DNA from: Bacillota bacterium
GTDB lineage: Bacteria > Bacillota > Negativicutes > Sporomusales > CTSoil-080
Assembly: GCA_017889635.1 (NCBI GenBank)
Contig: JAGGAC010000026.1
Location: forward strand, 1 to 64,000
Reading direction: 5' to 3'
DNA: 64,000 nt
Below the pieces are notes generated by a model that worked only from the letters and a program-made list of their open reading frames with translations, ran no database searches and was not told the DNA's origin. Of this stretch, positions 9,061 through 18,708 are shown piece after piece (within the stretch, counting starts at the first letter, position 1; the number at the start of each line of letters is the position of its first letter). The position numbers were made by a program, and so were the translations under genes.

Positions 9061-9792
9061 TTGATAAGGTTAGAAGGAATACAGAAACATTTTGGCGCTA
9101 ATCATGTTTTAAAGGATATTAATCTTACGGTTGCTTCCGGTGAAAAACTCGTAGTAATCGGCCCCAGCGGCTCCGGGAAAAGCACGTTGATACGTTGTAT
9201 GAATCTCTTGGAAACACCATCTGCAGGCAAAGTTATTGTTGATGGAGTAGATTTGACAGCGCCTAAAGCACCAATTGAAAAAGTACGTGAGTCAGTAGCA
9301 ATGGTTTTTCAACAGTTTAACCTTTATCCGCATAAGACGGTACTGGAAAATTTGACATTGGCACCTATCTTGATTAAAAAGGTGCCGAAAGCAGAGGCCG
9401 AGAAATCCGGGTTGGCTTTTTTAGAGAAGGTTGGTCTTAAAGATAAGGCTAACTCATATCCATCGCAGTTGTCCGGCGGACAGCAGCAACGAGTGGCGAT
9501 AGCGCGCGCCCTTAATATGAAACCACAAGTAATGCTGTTTGATGAGCCTACGTCCGCACTTGACCCTGAAATGATTCAGGAAGTACTTGATGTAATGGTA
9601 GATCTGGCGAAAGACGGAATTACGATGGTTGTTGTAACCCATGAAATGGGCTTTGCCAGACAGGTTGCCGACCGGGTAATATTTATGGATGAAGGCCGCA
9701 TTTTAGAAGAAGGAAACCCTGATCACTTTTTTGTTAATCCGGAAAATAACCGGACCAAACTATTTTTGAGTAAAATTATCCGGGCTCATTAA
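9061..9792 (+). CDS. Polar amino-acid ABC transporter, ATP-binding subunit
   Basis: A 243-residue ATPase of the GlnQ/HisP type. It has Walker [10 protein letters not shown], a Q-loop ([16 protein letters not shown]), the signature [15 protein letters not shown], Walker [15 protein letters not shown] and the switch His in VVTHEMG. It powers import across the cytoplasmic membrane. The start is TTG, with AGGAGG 6-7 bases upstream. It is first in an operon with a binding lipoprotein and two permeases. The typical substrates of this family are glutamate, glutamine, aspartate or basic amino acids; the exact one cannot be read here. Confidence 0.95.
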   Translation: MIRLEGIQKHFGANHVLKDINLTVASGEKLVVIGPSGSGKSTLIRCMNLLETPSAGKVIVDGVDLTAPKAPIEKVRESVAMVFQQFNLYPHKTVLENLTLAPILIKKVPKAEAEKSGLAFLEKVGLKDKANSYPSQLSGGQQQRVAIARALNMKPQVMLFDEPTSALDPEMIQEVLDVMVDLAKDGITMVVVTHEMGFARQVADRVIFMDEGRILEEGNPDHFFVNPENNRTKLFLSKIIRAH

Positions 9793-9820
9793 TCAAAAGT
9801 TAACAGGAGGGCATATTTCT

Positions 9821-10624
9821 ATGAAACGGTTTAGTATGTTGATTTTGGGAATGTTTATCACTGCGGCGCTGCTGACTGGCTGCGGTTCGGATAAACCGTC
9901 GCAATCTTCGGGAGGTACTTCAGATCTTAACGCGATTAAAGATCGCGGCGTTTTGAAGGTTGGCGTAAAAGTAGATGTTCCGAAGTTTGGGTTTAAAGAT
10001 CCGCAGACCGGCCAAATTGACGGCCTGGAAATTGATATCGCCAGAGCTATTGCCAAAAAAATCTTAGGTGATCCCAACAAAATAGAATTGCAGGCCGTAA
10101 CCGCCAAAACACGTGGTCCGCTTTTAGACAATGGAGAAGTTGACCTGGATATTGCTACTTTTACAATTACCGAAGAGCGTAAACAAAGCTATAATTTTTC
10201 TGAGCCGTATTTTACTGATGGTGTTGCAATGATGGTCAAGAAAACTTCCGGCATTCAGTCAATTAATGATTTAAATGGCAAAAAGATCGGCGTTGCCCAA
10301 AGTGCTACCAGCCGAAAATCACTTCAAGAAGCAGCTGACAAAGCTGGTGTACGGGTTCAGTTCCTGGAGTTCGGTACATATCCTGAGATAAAAACTGCTC
10401 TTGATGCAGGCCGGGTTGACGTATTTTCGGTTGACGGTTCTATTTTAGCTGGTTATCTTGATGACAGTACCGTTATTTTAAATGACCGTTTTGCGCAGCA
10501 GCAATACGGCGTTGTTTCTAAAAAAGATAATACAGCTTTAGCGAACGCAATAAATGAGGCTATAACCGAAATGAAGAACAACGGTGAACTTGACAAATTG
10601 ATTCAAAAGTGGGGTATTAAGTAG
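9821..10624 (+). CDS. Amino-acid ABC transporter, substrate-binding lipoprotein
   Basis: A 267-residue family 3 solute-binding protein. It has a lipoprotein signal (AALLTGC), so it is tethered outside the cytoplasmic membrane, in the periplasm of a diderm cell. Typical motifs are DRGVLKVGVKVDVPKFG, DGLEIDIARAIAKK and the ligand-contact stretch TITEERKQSYNFSEPY. The ribosome site is AGGAGG. It captures a polar amino acid and delivers it to the two permeases encoded downstream. Glutamate or glutamine is the commonest ligand for this branch (inference). Confidence 0.94.
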   Translation: MKRFSMLILGMFITAALLTGCGSDKPSQSSGGTSDLNAIKDRGVLKVGVKVDVPKFGFKDPQTGQIDGLEIDIARAIAKKILGDPNKIELQAVTAKTRGPLLDNGEVDLDIATFTITEERKQSYNFSEPYFTDGVAMMVKKTSGIQSINDLNGKKIGVAQSATSRKSLQEAADKAGVRVQFLEFGTYPEIKTALDAGRVDVFSVDGSILAGYLDDSTVILNDRFAQQQYGVVSKKDNTALANAINEAITEMKNNGELDKLIQKWGIK

Positions 10625-11295
10625 TGTCCGGACCATTCGCTGGTTTTAAGTGGCTTGCATTAATTCGTGACTGGTCGGTTTTTGCCGAGGGATTTGCCTA
10701 TACTATTGCGGTTTCGCTGTTAGCGCTGCTGTTAGCATTGATTCTTGGTGTATTATTTGGCGTATTAGGAACTTCCCAATGGAAGCTTGGGCGAAATATT
10801 AACCGAATTTACGTTGAATTTATGCAAAATACGCCACTAGTGATACAGATATTCTTCCTTTACCATGGATTGCCTCACCTGGGAATTGTATTACCGGTGT
10901 TTTCGGTTGGCGTATTGGGAGTAGGAATATATCACGGCGCCTACATGTCAGAAGCTGTACGGGCCGGGATTCAGGCTATTCACAGAGGACAGCTGGAGGC
11001 AGCATATTCGCAGGGATTTAAGTATCAAGATGCCATGCGCCATATTATTTTACCGCAGGCTAAACGAATGGCTTTACCGCCGCTGACCAACCAAGTGGTC
11101 AGTCTTATCAAAAATACGTCGGTGCTGGCAATGGTAGCCGGAGGAGAATTGATGTATCAGGCTGATTCCTGGGCATCAACCAGCTTGTATTACGGTCCGG
11201 CATACATCGTTACCGGGCTTCTCTACCTCATTATTTGCTTGCCATTAGCACTTTACGCCAGTCGCCTGGAACGGCGCATGGAGGTGAGGGCATGA
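10624..11295 (+). CDS. Amino-acid ABC transporter permease 1
   Basis: A 223-residue membrane subunit of the HisM/GlnP family with about five helices. It has the EAA coupling loop ([22 protein letters not shown], split around the conserved Gly), which contacts the ATPase. The start is GTG, overlapping the stop of the binding-protein gene by one base. It ends in an ATGA overlap with permease 2, so the pair is translationally coupled and probably forms a heterodimer. Confidence 0.93.
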   Translation: MSGPFAGFKWLALIRDWSVFAEGFAYTIAVSLLALLLALILGVLFGVLGTSQWKLGRNINRIYVEFMQNTPLVIQIFFLYHGLPHLGIVLPVFSVGVLGVGIYHGAYMSEAVRAGIQAIHRGQLEAAYSQGFKYQDAMRHIILPQAKRMALPPLTNQVVSLIKNTSVLAMVAGGELMYQADSWASTSLYYGPAYIVTGLLYLIICLPLALYASRLERRMEVRA

Positions 11296-11942
11296 TCAGT
11301 GAACTTATGAAACCTGAAATTATTGGGTTTTTAGCTGACGGGCTTCTTATAACTTTGAAGATTGCAGTGTCTTCAATCGTTTTAAGCTTGGCGTTTGGGA
11401 TCGTATTCGGGGTAGCCCGTTTTTCCAAACGACCGCTAATTGCTCCCCTAGCGTCCATATATGTGGAAGCAGTACGCAATACGCCTACGCTGCTGTTTAT
11501 ACTTGGCTTCCGTTTTATGACCAGCCTGCCGCCGGTACAGGCGGGAATCGCTGCAATGACTGTATTTACATCAGCCATTGTGGCAGAAATTGTGCGCGGC
11601 GGTTTAGAATCAATTCCCCGCGGACAATGGGAAGCTGCAAAATCCCAGGGACTAAACTATGTACAAACGCTTAGGTATATAGTATTGCCCCAGGCACTTA
11701 GAAACATGATTCCACCATTAATTTCGCAAGGAACAACCGTTATCAAAGATACGGCGTTTGTTTGGGCTGTAGGTATTGAGGACTTATTCGGCAAAGGTAT
11801 GATTATCATGGGTAAGTATGGTACCACGGCTCAGGTGTTTACTTTATTCGGAGTTATGGCGGCTATTTATTTTGTTCTCAACTACGCACTTTCCGCTTAT
11901 GCCCGGGGCTTGCAGCAAAAGTTAAGATTGCGCAGTTATTAG
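11292..11942 (+). CDS. Amino-acid ABC transporter permease 2
   Basis: A 216-residue HisM/GlnP-family permease starting [10 protein letters not shown]. The ATG at 11292 is chosen because it overlaps the preceding stop (ATGA) and has GGAGGTGAGG just before it; the open frame extends further upstream but inside permease 1. The EAA loop is [19 protein letters not shown]. It is the last gene of the four-gene importer operon and is followed 50 bases later by a strong terminator. Confidence 0.93.
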   Translation: MISELMKPEIIGFLADGLLITLKIAVSSIVLSLAFGIVFGVARFSKRPLIAPLASIYVEAVRNTPTLLFILGFRFMTSLPPVQAGIAAMTVFTSAIVAEIVRGGLESIPRGQWEAAKSQGLNYVQTLRYIVLPQALRNMIPPLISQGTTVIKDTAFVWAVGIEDLFGKGMIIMGKYGTTAQVFTLFGVMAAIYFVLNYALSAYARGLQQKLRLRSY

Positions 11943-11995
11943 ACTTGAGGCTGAAACTTTATAGTTTAGACTTATAATAACTTCAGGAATTTATT

Positions 11996-12043
11996 AAATA
12001 TTAAAGGGTTGCGCTTAACGTTCAGCGTAACCCTTTAATATTT
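11996..12043. terminator. Bidirectional terminator between the ABC operon and germination operon 2
   Basis: Perfect 15-base arms at 11996-12010 and 12029-12043 (each includes AAAGGGTT or AACCCTTT) extend inward by several more pairs. Both flanks are A/T rich, so it can work for both convergent operons. The left arm of the loop and the whole right arm code for the last residues of the gerB frame on the minus strand. Confidence 0.82.
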
Positions 12044-13072
12044 GAAGCTTTATAGCCCCGCACCTTGGCCACTATATAAAGCACCAAAGGCAGCACTACA
12101 GCCATAACCAAGACATCGGGAACATTTGTTGTCAGCATATAATTTATTTGATAGTTCGTACTGGGTAAAATTATCATCGCTGTCACAAATAAAACAAGTC
12201 CCAGTGGTAGTGTTAGCGGTCGATGGTCTTTAAAAGACAAAATCTGGACTAGCCCTTGGACAACTGCATATAAATAAATTATCATCGCATAAAAAGAACT
12301 TATCAGCCAAAACATTGCACCGACGGCTTCAAAACGAGTCAAGAAATCGCCGATATTTATCTTGGTAATTACCAAATAGGCGGGATATAATGCAGTTGAA
12401 GTTTGAACAACACCTAATACCAGCAGTGTACACAAATTGAAAAAGAAACCAAGGCTAGAGCCTACAAGACTGGCAATAATCAGTGATTTTCCGGCCTTTT
12501 GCTGATTAGTACAGAACGGAACTAGCAGTAGAAAATGCAACAGCGAACAACTCGAAATCGTTATGTATACCAGTGCGCCCTTTACAACCGGAGTTATTCC
12601 ATGCTCCAATACCGGCTGAATATTTTCCCAATGAATATTCGATTTCTGCTACCTGAGCAATTGTTTCCAGCCCTAATCTTACACCGATAATTAAAATTGC
12701 GATCAATAGTATCATTATTGCCTGTTTAGGAGTTTGCGGCAAAATCTGGGTTGTAATAAATGTTGCCGTAAGCCATACATTTATGCTTACAGCGATAAAT
12801 TCGGCAAAAATAAAACATAGCGTAACAGTTTTGCCGATTGGCTTTCCAAAAATAACCCCCATTAAACCAATTAAGTTTAGCTCAGAATTTAAATTTGCCA
12901 CTCTGCTAAACAGCCATAATACTAATAAGCCAAGAACTATACCAACAAGTTCGGCTAGCCAGCCATCTTGTTTGGCTATGCCTGTCCAAATTCCCGGGCT
13001 GAGCACCAACCCCATTATTTGAAGAAAAATTAGTACCATAAATTGCCGGTTGCTGATTTTAAACTCTGCCAT
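12022..13072 (-). pseudogene. gerB: Frameshifted germination receptor B subunit (GerAB family)
   Basis: Two overlapping frames together make one normal-length (about 350 residues) GerAB permease. The first starts at the ATG at 13072, which has AAGGA 9 bases upstream, and is clearly GerAB until AQVAEIEYSLG. It then continues as nonsense to 12506. The correct reading resumes in another frame as ENIQPVLEHGITPVVKG and runs to 12022. Removing one base from the GGG/AAAA run at 12623-12629 (CCC and TTTT on the plus strand) joins them as YSLENIQPVLEHG. As read, no functional B subunit is made, so receptor 2 would lack its ligand-binding part. A sequencing error in the homopolymer is a real alternative. 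Confidence 0.85.
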
Positions 13073-13100
13073 ACATCTCATTCCTTACTTATTGCGAATA

Positions 13101-13322
13101 TTATAGTTTGATAAACGCCATAATCGACTGTTGAATACTTGAAAACATTTTCAATGGCGTTGGTATGACGATAAAATTTTCGGCAATGCCAAGTATTACC
13201 CCGCTAACAAGCATGAGACAAAACACAATTTGTTCCTTTTTCATGTTTCGATTTGTTAGCATTTTTTTTTCAATAAATATGATTGCTAGTGCCACGATAA
13301 TAATTACCAAACTCCATGTCAT
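13101..13322 (-). CDS. Small membrane protein of germination operon 2 (73 aa)
   Basis: The 73-residue product has an N-terminal helix (SLVIIIVALAIIFIEKK), a basic polar turn (TNRNMKKEQ), a second helix and an amphipathic C-terminus with FSSIQQSIMAFIKL. The start lies 6 bases after the gerC stop, and its AGAGGT ribosome site is made of gerC codons. I do not recognise a named family. Its fixed place between gerC and gerB suggests a receptor accessory subunit (inference), comparable in role but not clearly in sequence to the 54-residue protein of operon 1. Confidence 0.75.
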   Translation of the reverse strand: MTWSLVIIIVALAIIFIEKKMLTNRNMKKEQIVFCLMLVSGVILGIAENFIVIPTPLKMFSSIQQSIMAFIKL

Positions 13323-13328
13323 TTGTTG

Positions 13329-14522
13329 CTACCTCTTTATTCCCTCTAAAATTGAATTTGCTTTTAGACTTGTCCCTGTTACTCTCACCTTAACCTTGAT
13401 ATTCACATGCAGGCTTGGAAAAATCTCATCCCAGTTATCTCGTAAAGATTCCCAGACTCGATAATTAGTTCTATGAATAACATCGCCAAAGCCAAATATG
13501 TCACTGTTATATTGTTTTTGAGCTGTAAAAATTGCTCCCGCCAAAATATTTTCAATTTCTTTTTCCTCTTCAGCTTCGATCATTCGAATATTTTCTTCTT
13601 TCAGTAAATCAATATCGGTTGAAATGCCGTTAATAGTACCTTCTATTTCCATTTTTATATTTATCTCCGGCTGCTCTTCTGCCTCAGCGGCTGTCAAGAA
13701 TACTTTGGTGCTTAAAATTTTCATTTCGACCATTCCGCCTTGCGGCAAGGTAATTACGCTGAGAAAATTCTTTCCCATGCCAGTTATATAATTGTATCCT
13801 TTACTATCTCTTTCATTTAGCCAACCAACAAGACGGTCTTTCTTAAATACCCCCAGCGGCACAATTTTAACTGTAGCAGGCATAACAACTTTTTTCAAAT
13901 TGTCGGTCTTATCGCTACTATCAGTATTACCTGAAATCTCGACCCCCGCAACCACCGGAGCTTTACCTTCAGTAACCAACATGCTTATTAATTTATCAAT
14001 GGTGACCACTGTAGTTGCCCCCCAAAATTCCTTGGCTAACAGCACTGAGTTAAACAGCGACTCGGCGGGAATAACTTCGGCCGGTGTCAGAACAGAAATA
14101 ACCTCCTTAACAGAAGTATTCTTAGCCACAAACAGGACAAAGTCGGCTCTAATTTCAAAACGTCTTGTAATGAAATCTAAAATTGGCGCGAGGCCTTCCC
14201 TGGCCAGTTTTTCACCAAAAACCAGAACCTGCAGATGGTTGTAAACCAATTTTCGTGGACACTCAGTATACACCTTTCTGTAAGCTTCAAAAACAGTTGA
14301 ACCGGTTGCAGCATAAGTTATTACCGGCGAACCAGAACCTTTATTTTTGCCGGCAATTTGTCCCGGGTTTAAGACTTGGAGCGAAACAATATAGCAGGTA
14401 GCATCTTTGTCAATCCCCAACGCGGATACTATGGCGCACTCGTCTAATTCCCTAGCGTCCCAACAACCGGTTGTAGCTATACTGATAATGATTAATAGGC
14501 TAATTAAGAACTTACGGTTCAT
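13329..14522 (-). CDS. gerC: Spore germination receptor C subunit, Ger(x)C family lipoprotein
   Basis: A 397-residue Ger(x)C protein with a lipoprotein signal (IATTGC, Cys near residue 20) followed by the family start WDARELDECAIVSALGIDKD. It should sit on the outer surface of the inner spore membrane. The ATG overlaps the stop of gerA, with GGAGGAGG upstream. The order in this operon is A-C-small-B, as in the gerK type, unlike the A-B-C order of operon 1. Length and motifs are normal. Confidence 0.92.
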   Translation of the reverse strand: MNRKFLISLLIIISIATTGCWDARELDECAIVSALGIDKDATCYIVSLQVLNPGQIAGKNKGSGSPVITYAATGSTVFEAYRKVYTECPRKLVYNHLQVLVFGEKLAREGLAPILDFITRRFEIRADFVLFVAKNTSVKEVISVLTPAEVIPAESLFNSVLLAKEFWGATTVVTIDKLISMLVTEGKAPVVAGVEISGNTDSSDKTDNLKKVVMPATVKIVPLGVFKKDRLVGWLNERDSKGYNYITGMGKNFLSVITLPQGGMVEMKILSTKVFLTAAEAEEQPEINIKMEIEGTINGISTDIDLLKEENIRMIEAEEEKEIENILAGAIFTAQKQYNSDIFGFGDVIHRTNYRVWESLRDNWDEIFPSLHVNIKVKVRVTGTSLKANSILEGIKR

Positions 14523-15958
14523 TCCGCCTCCTCCCGGTTAAGCGGTAATCTTAAAATAGCGTCGCGCTGAGTTTTGGTAACACGCGGCGATAATGGTTCC
14601 ATATAGGGAACACCCAACGAACGTAAACTGCACAGGTGAAACAGCATACCCATCAAGCCAATAAAAATACCGAAGAGACCAAAACTTGCTGCCAGCACCA
14701 TAAATACAAACCGCAGAATTCGAACCGCAAACGACATATTATAGTGCGGCAAAATGAAGCTCGACATAGCAGTTAACCCAACAACAATCAGCATTCCCTC
14801 AGACACAATGCCGGCTTGTACGGCAGCCTGTCCCATTACCAAGCCCCCAACCATCGATATTGCCGAGCCAATAGCTTTAGGCATTCTGATACTTGCTTCC
14901 CGGAATATCTCAAAGATTGCTTCCAATAATAAAGCTTCAATAAAGGTAGGAAATGGAGTGCCCTCCGCCTGGGCAGCTATATTTATTAAAAGTACAGTAG
15001 GAATCATTTCATTATGAAAGGTCGTAAGGGCAATATAGAGCGCCGGCACAAATAGCGTTAGCAGGAAGGCCGTATAACGCAGCACTCTAATTAATGAGCT
15101 TATAATATAATTATTATAGTAATCCTCGCTTGCCTGAAAAAACTGCACAAAGACCGCCGGAACAATGAGTACAAACGGTGTCCCATCCACTAAAATAGCA
15201 ATTCTTCCGTTCAATAGTTCCGCCGCAACTGTGTCCGGCCGCTCGGTATTTAATACTGTCGGAAAAATAGAAAAAGCGCGGTCTTGAATCAACTCTTCAA
15301 TATTACCGCTTTCCAAAATGCCATCAATAGCGATTCTTTCCAGCCGTAAATTTACCTTTTTAACCAAACTGCCATCACAAATTCCCTTAACATACACGAC
15401 AGCTACCGAAGTCTTGGTAACTCTACCGATAACTTTATTTTCAATCTGCAGTCTGCTGTCTTTTATTATTTTTCGAATAAGAGTCTTGTTGGTCGCTAGT
15501 TTTTCAACAAAGCCCTCTTGAGGGCCGCGCAAAACTCCCTGACTGCTTGGCGAACTGATACTCCGACCCTCGCTGCCACCTGATGACAGTGCTAGACTTT
15601 TGGATAAACCATCAAGCATTATAATGGTGTCACCGGACAAAAGCTGCTGGCATAACTTATCAAAGTCTGTTACTTCGGTAAAATTACTTCCTGACAGGTG
15701 AAGATTTTGTATATACTCAAAGACCTCCTGGTTGGCTAACAATTTATTCGACGCATCATATTGTTCCAGATCTTCTGTCAAGTCATTAATCATTTGTTGG
15801 ATATAGTTTTTATCCGCTAAGCCTTGTATATAAGCGACTGCCATCGATATACTTCGATTCTTGCCACAAATAAACGACCTGATAACCCAATCACTATTCT
15901 TGTCAGCTATTTGCTTTACTTGCTCGATATTCGCAATAAGTTTTATATGTAAATCCAT
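14519..15958 (-). CDS. gerA: Spore germination receptor A subunit (GerAA family)
   Basis: A 479-residue GerA protein of standard length. It has a soluble N-terminal half and then about five to six membrane segments from about residue 270. Signatures include NTERPDTVAAELLNGRIAI, GTPFVLIVPAVFVQFFQ and GVPYMEPLSPR. The ATG at 15958 is preferred over the GTG at 15973, because that GTG is part of the ribosome site GTGAGG. It is the first gene of operon 2. The A subunit alone is intact, but the receptor needs the B gene, which is frameshifted. Confidence 0.92.
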   Translation of the reverse strand: MDLHIKLIANIEQVKQIADKNSDWVIRSFICGKNRSISMAVAYIQGLADKNYIQQMINDLTEDLEQYDASNKLLANQEVFEYIQNLHLSGSNFTEVTDFDKLCQQLLSGDTIIMLDGLSKSLALSSGGSEGRSISSPSSQGVLRGPQEGFVEKLATNKTLIRKIIKDSRLQIENKVIGRVTKTSVAVVYVKGICDGSLVKKVNLRLERIAIDGILESGNIEELIQDRAFSIFPTVLNTERPDTVAAELLNGRIAILVDGTPFVLIVPAVFVQFFQASEDYYNNYIISSLIRVLRYTAFLLTLFVPALYIALTTFHNEMIPTVLLINIAAQAEGTPFPTFIEALLLEAIFEIFREASIRMPKAIGSAISMVGGLVMGQAAVQAGIVSEGMLIVVGLTAMSSFILPHYNMSFAVRILRFVFMVLAASFGLFGIFIGLMGMLFHLCSLRSLGVPYMEPLSPRVTKTQRDAILRLPLNREEAE

Positions 15959-16194
15959 TATTACCAACCTCACTGGAGTCGACAGTATTCCGCGTTTACT
16001 TGACTTTATCTGCTACTTTGACTTCTCGCTTTCACAGCCTAGCCTAAAAAGCTTTGTTAGTCTACAATAAATTATATTAATCCTAACTTTCTCAATCCCC
16101 TGTGTTTTAAACTAGCCATAACTTCCCACGCTATGAAATAGTTGTCTTGATTAGTTTTTCCTTGGTTTGCAAATTGTATACTATTTCCATATGA

Positions 16195-16239
16195 ATGAGG
16201 ACTGCCCGTAGCTTTGAATAAGCAACTGGCAGTCCTCAT
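16195..16239. terminator. Hairpin downstream of the GH13 gene
   Basis: Perfect 12-base arms (ATGAGGACTGCC and its complement) at 16195-16206 and 16228-16239 lie 5 bases after the GH13 stop. The T-rich tail is on the plus-strand side, so termination on the minus strand is less certain. Confidence 0.6.
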
Positions 16240-16244
16240 TTTAT

Positions 16245-18671
16245 TTAGCTCACCATTTTAAAGGCCACAACACCATTTGAAGGAATTACCATGTTGATAT
16301 GCCCGCCGGAAGAAGAAAGCAAGCCGCCCATATTACCAATATCAAAGCCATTATAAACTCCGGAATCACTGTTAAATACCTCCCGCCAATTCCCATCCGG
16401 CAGACTATCGCTATATATATCATAGCCGGCTGAAAATGGCGCATCATTTAAACTGGCACAAACCAGAAATTGCTGCTGACCGTACCAGCGCCTAAAGGCA
16501 ATAATTCTATTGGCATTATGAACATGAATAACCGCTTTGTTGGGAGAACGAAACGCAGCGTTTTCCTTGCTTAACTTAATAAGATCCTGATAGTACCGGT
16601 ATAAAAAACGGCCATTTCCTCGTCGTTCTGCTTCAAAATTTTCTTTGTTAAAGCTAAAATCATTATAGCGGTAGTCTTTCTGGAAGCCCACCTCCTCACC
16701 CATGAAAAACATCGGTATTCCCGCTGACAACAAAGTAAGACCGCTGGCCACCCGGCACCGATTTTCGGCATAACGACGGGTTTCTCCACGCAGCGGCGCA
16801 CGATTTACCGCCACCTCAATAGTTCGGCCTGACGAAGGTGAGTTACCGGCCTCGTCGTGTGATTCATGGTACACCACAGTATGTTCACCAGCATAATTAA
16901 AAGCTCCGGCGAAATAGTCCATCGCCAGCGGTCGGTTATCACCTAAGCCGGCTACCTTCATCAGCCTGGCATACTCGCTGCCGCGCTCTCCGTCACCAAT
17001 AAGATGGTGATAATAATTCGAATACCATACAGCATCAAACCCCAGGCCGCCTTCAGAAGTTGGCTGAGTAACGCCCTGCCAGCCTGAATGATCTTCAGCG
17101 ATCAGCATTATTTTAGGTTTTATCAGCCGCAAGGTCCGCGAAAATTCTCTGAGGAACTTCGTCCCAAAGGCTCGTACATCTTCAAGCGGTCTGCCATCAA
17201 CATGCAACTTGGGATAAAGATGCATTGAGCCAGTCTGGTCAACCCGCAGACCGTCAACATGGAATTCCTGCACCAATTGAGCTGCACTGCTGATAAACAT
17301 TTTTCTGACCATCTCATCCCAAAACCTTGGCGAATATCCGGTAGACTCATTATCGACATAACCGCCGTCAGGGCTAGGGTAATTAGACGGCTGCCCCTCA
17401 TACCAAAAATAGATATTTTTATCATCCCTGGTCGAATCATAATGCCACTCAGCCCGTTCGCCATGATGGGCATAGTGGTTATAAACTACATCCAGCAATA
17501 CAACTATTCCTCTTTGATGGCACTCCCGCACAAAATGTTTAAACTGATCTCGCCCGCCGCCGGCAAACTCCACCGCGAGGTAATGCGAAGTCGCATATCC
17601 CCAGCTGGCCCAGCCTTCAAATTCACTCATCGGCATTAACTCAATGGCATTTACCCCAAGCTCAACAAGGTAATCAATCATCTCCATTGCTTCTTTCAGT
17701 GATCCAGGAACAGGGCCAAACTGGTCATATTTGTCGTAGCCCAGCCCGCCAATATGCATTTCATATATAATTAAATCTTCCACTCTAGTTGGAATAGGGC
17801 GAGTTTGATTGAATTCATTCTGCCAAAAATCGTCTGAACTTAACCATCTTGTCTGAGGGAAGGGTTCGTCAAACAACTCGGTAACTCGTTCCGGATCAAT
17901 TACCACCGAACAACTCAGCATTCCCATCAAATCATGATAAGTTCCGTCCCACTGTTCTGTTTTTGGATTTTTACGGCCTTTGCCAATTTGGCATCTCGAA
18001 TATAGATCGGTTCGATAGACTATGCTGCCATCCTCCTGGGTGATTCGAAACATATACGGTGTATGGTCAAACGCCGCAAAGTTTCGGAGTTCAGGTGAGC
18101 TTCTAAGATCGCTATACCAAATGCCGGTGCTTTCATCCTTGTTTAACTTAAACTGACCTGGAGCGCTGATCATACCGGTGCCGTCATCCGCTATATATCC
18201 GCTGTCAGAGTTTCCCCTGACCATTTCCACCGCCTGGGCGTTCGGCGCCCACACCGAAAACATAATTGACGGATCAGCTGCATCAGCTAAATAATACTTG
18301 TTAGCCCCCAGCCGTCGACAATTTGTCAGAAAATATTCCTCGTTTTGTTCCCCTTGCCTCAAAACAAATTTCCGGTGTCGTAAATCCACGTTCTTATCAT
18401 TTACTTCAGTAGGTATCCCCCATTGGTTAGGAATGTCCGGCCCATCAAGCAGCACCCCCCACCTAAAAGTTTTGCCAGCCTCTGAGTCATTCAAGTTTAC
18501 CCTGGCCGTAAAACTAGGACTGCCGGTATACGAACGCTCTTCAGTCATCGTTACGGTTGTCCATGTATCAGAGTAGTTTCCCGATTCATCCCAGCTGCCT
18601 GTTAATCTCACATTTCTAAAAAGTTCTCCATTTAAACCTACATGATAGTTAAAAATAACACCAGCCACCAA
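16245..18671 (-). CDS. GH13 alpha-glucan-active enzyme (branching enzyme/pullulanase-like)
   Basis: An 808-residue glycoside hydrolase family 13 protein. An N-terminal beta-sandwich/CBM48-like region (about 1-280) precedes the (beta/alpha)8 barrel. All four catalytic motifs are present: DVVYNHY (about 392), GLRVDQTG with the nucleophile Asp (about 472), LIAEDHSGW with the acid/base Glu (about 522) and HESHDE (about 601). It should be active on alpha-1,4/1,6-glucans such as glycogen. The extra N-terminal domain resembles glycogen branching enzymes and debranching enzymes, but which activity it has is unclear. No signal peptide is visible, so it is cytoplasmic. The start is TTG or the adjacent GTG, with GGAGGT 6-9 bases upstream. 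It is not in a glycogen operon. Confidence 0.87.
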   Translation of the reverse strand: MVAGVIFNYHVGLNGELFRNVRLTGSWDESGNYSDTWTTVTMTEERSYTGSPSFTARVNLNDSEAGKTFRWGVLLDGPDIPNQWGIPTEVNDKNVDLRHRKFVLRQGEQNEEYFLTNCRRLGANKYYLADAADPSIMFSVWAPNAQAVEMVRGNSDSGYIADDGTGMISAPGQFKLNKDESTGIWYSDLRSSPELRNFAAFDHTPYMFRITQEDGSIVYRTDLYSRCQIGKGRKNPKTEQWDGTYHDLMGMLSCSVVIDPERVTELFDEPFPQTRWLSSDDFWQNEFNQTRPIPTRVEDLIIYEMHIGGLGYDKYDQFGPVPGSLKEAMEMIDYLVELGVNAIELMPMSEFEGWASWGYATSHYLAVEFAGGGRDQFKHFVRECHQRGIVVLLDVVYNHYAHHGERAEWHYDSTRDDKNIYFWYEGQPSNYPSPDGGYVDNESTGYSPRFWDEMVRKMFISSAAQLVQEFHVDGLRVDQTGSMHLYPKLHVDGRPLEDVRAFGTKFLREFSRTLRLIKPKIMLIAEDHSGWQGVTQPTSEGGLGFDAVWYSNYYHHLIGDGERGSEYARLMKVAGLGDNRPLAMDYFAGAFNYAGEHTVVYHESHDEAGNSPSSGRTIEVAVNRAPLRGETRRYAENRCRVASGLTLLSAGIPMFFMGEEVGFQKDYRYNDFSFNKENFEAERRGNGRFLYRYYQDLIKLSKENAAFRSPNKAVIHVHNANRIIAFRRWYGQQQFLVCASLNDAPFSAGYDIYSDSLPDGNWREVFNSDSGVYNGFDIGNMGGLLSSSGGHINMVIPSNGVVAFKMVS

Positions 18672-18708
18672 ATCTGCACCTCCGATTAATCTTATTAATC
18701 TATCTAAA

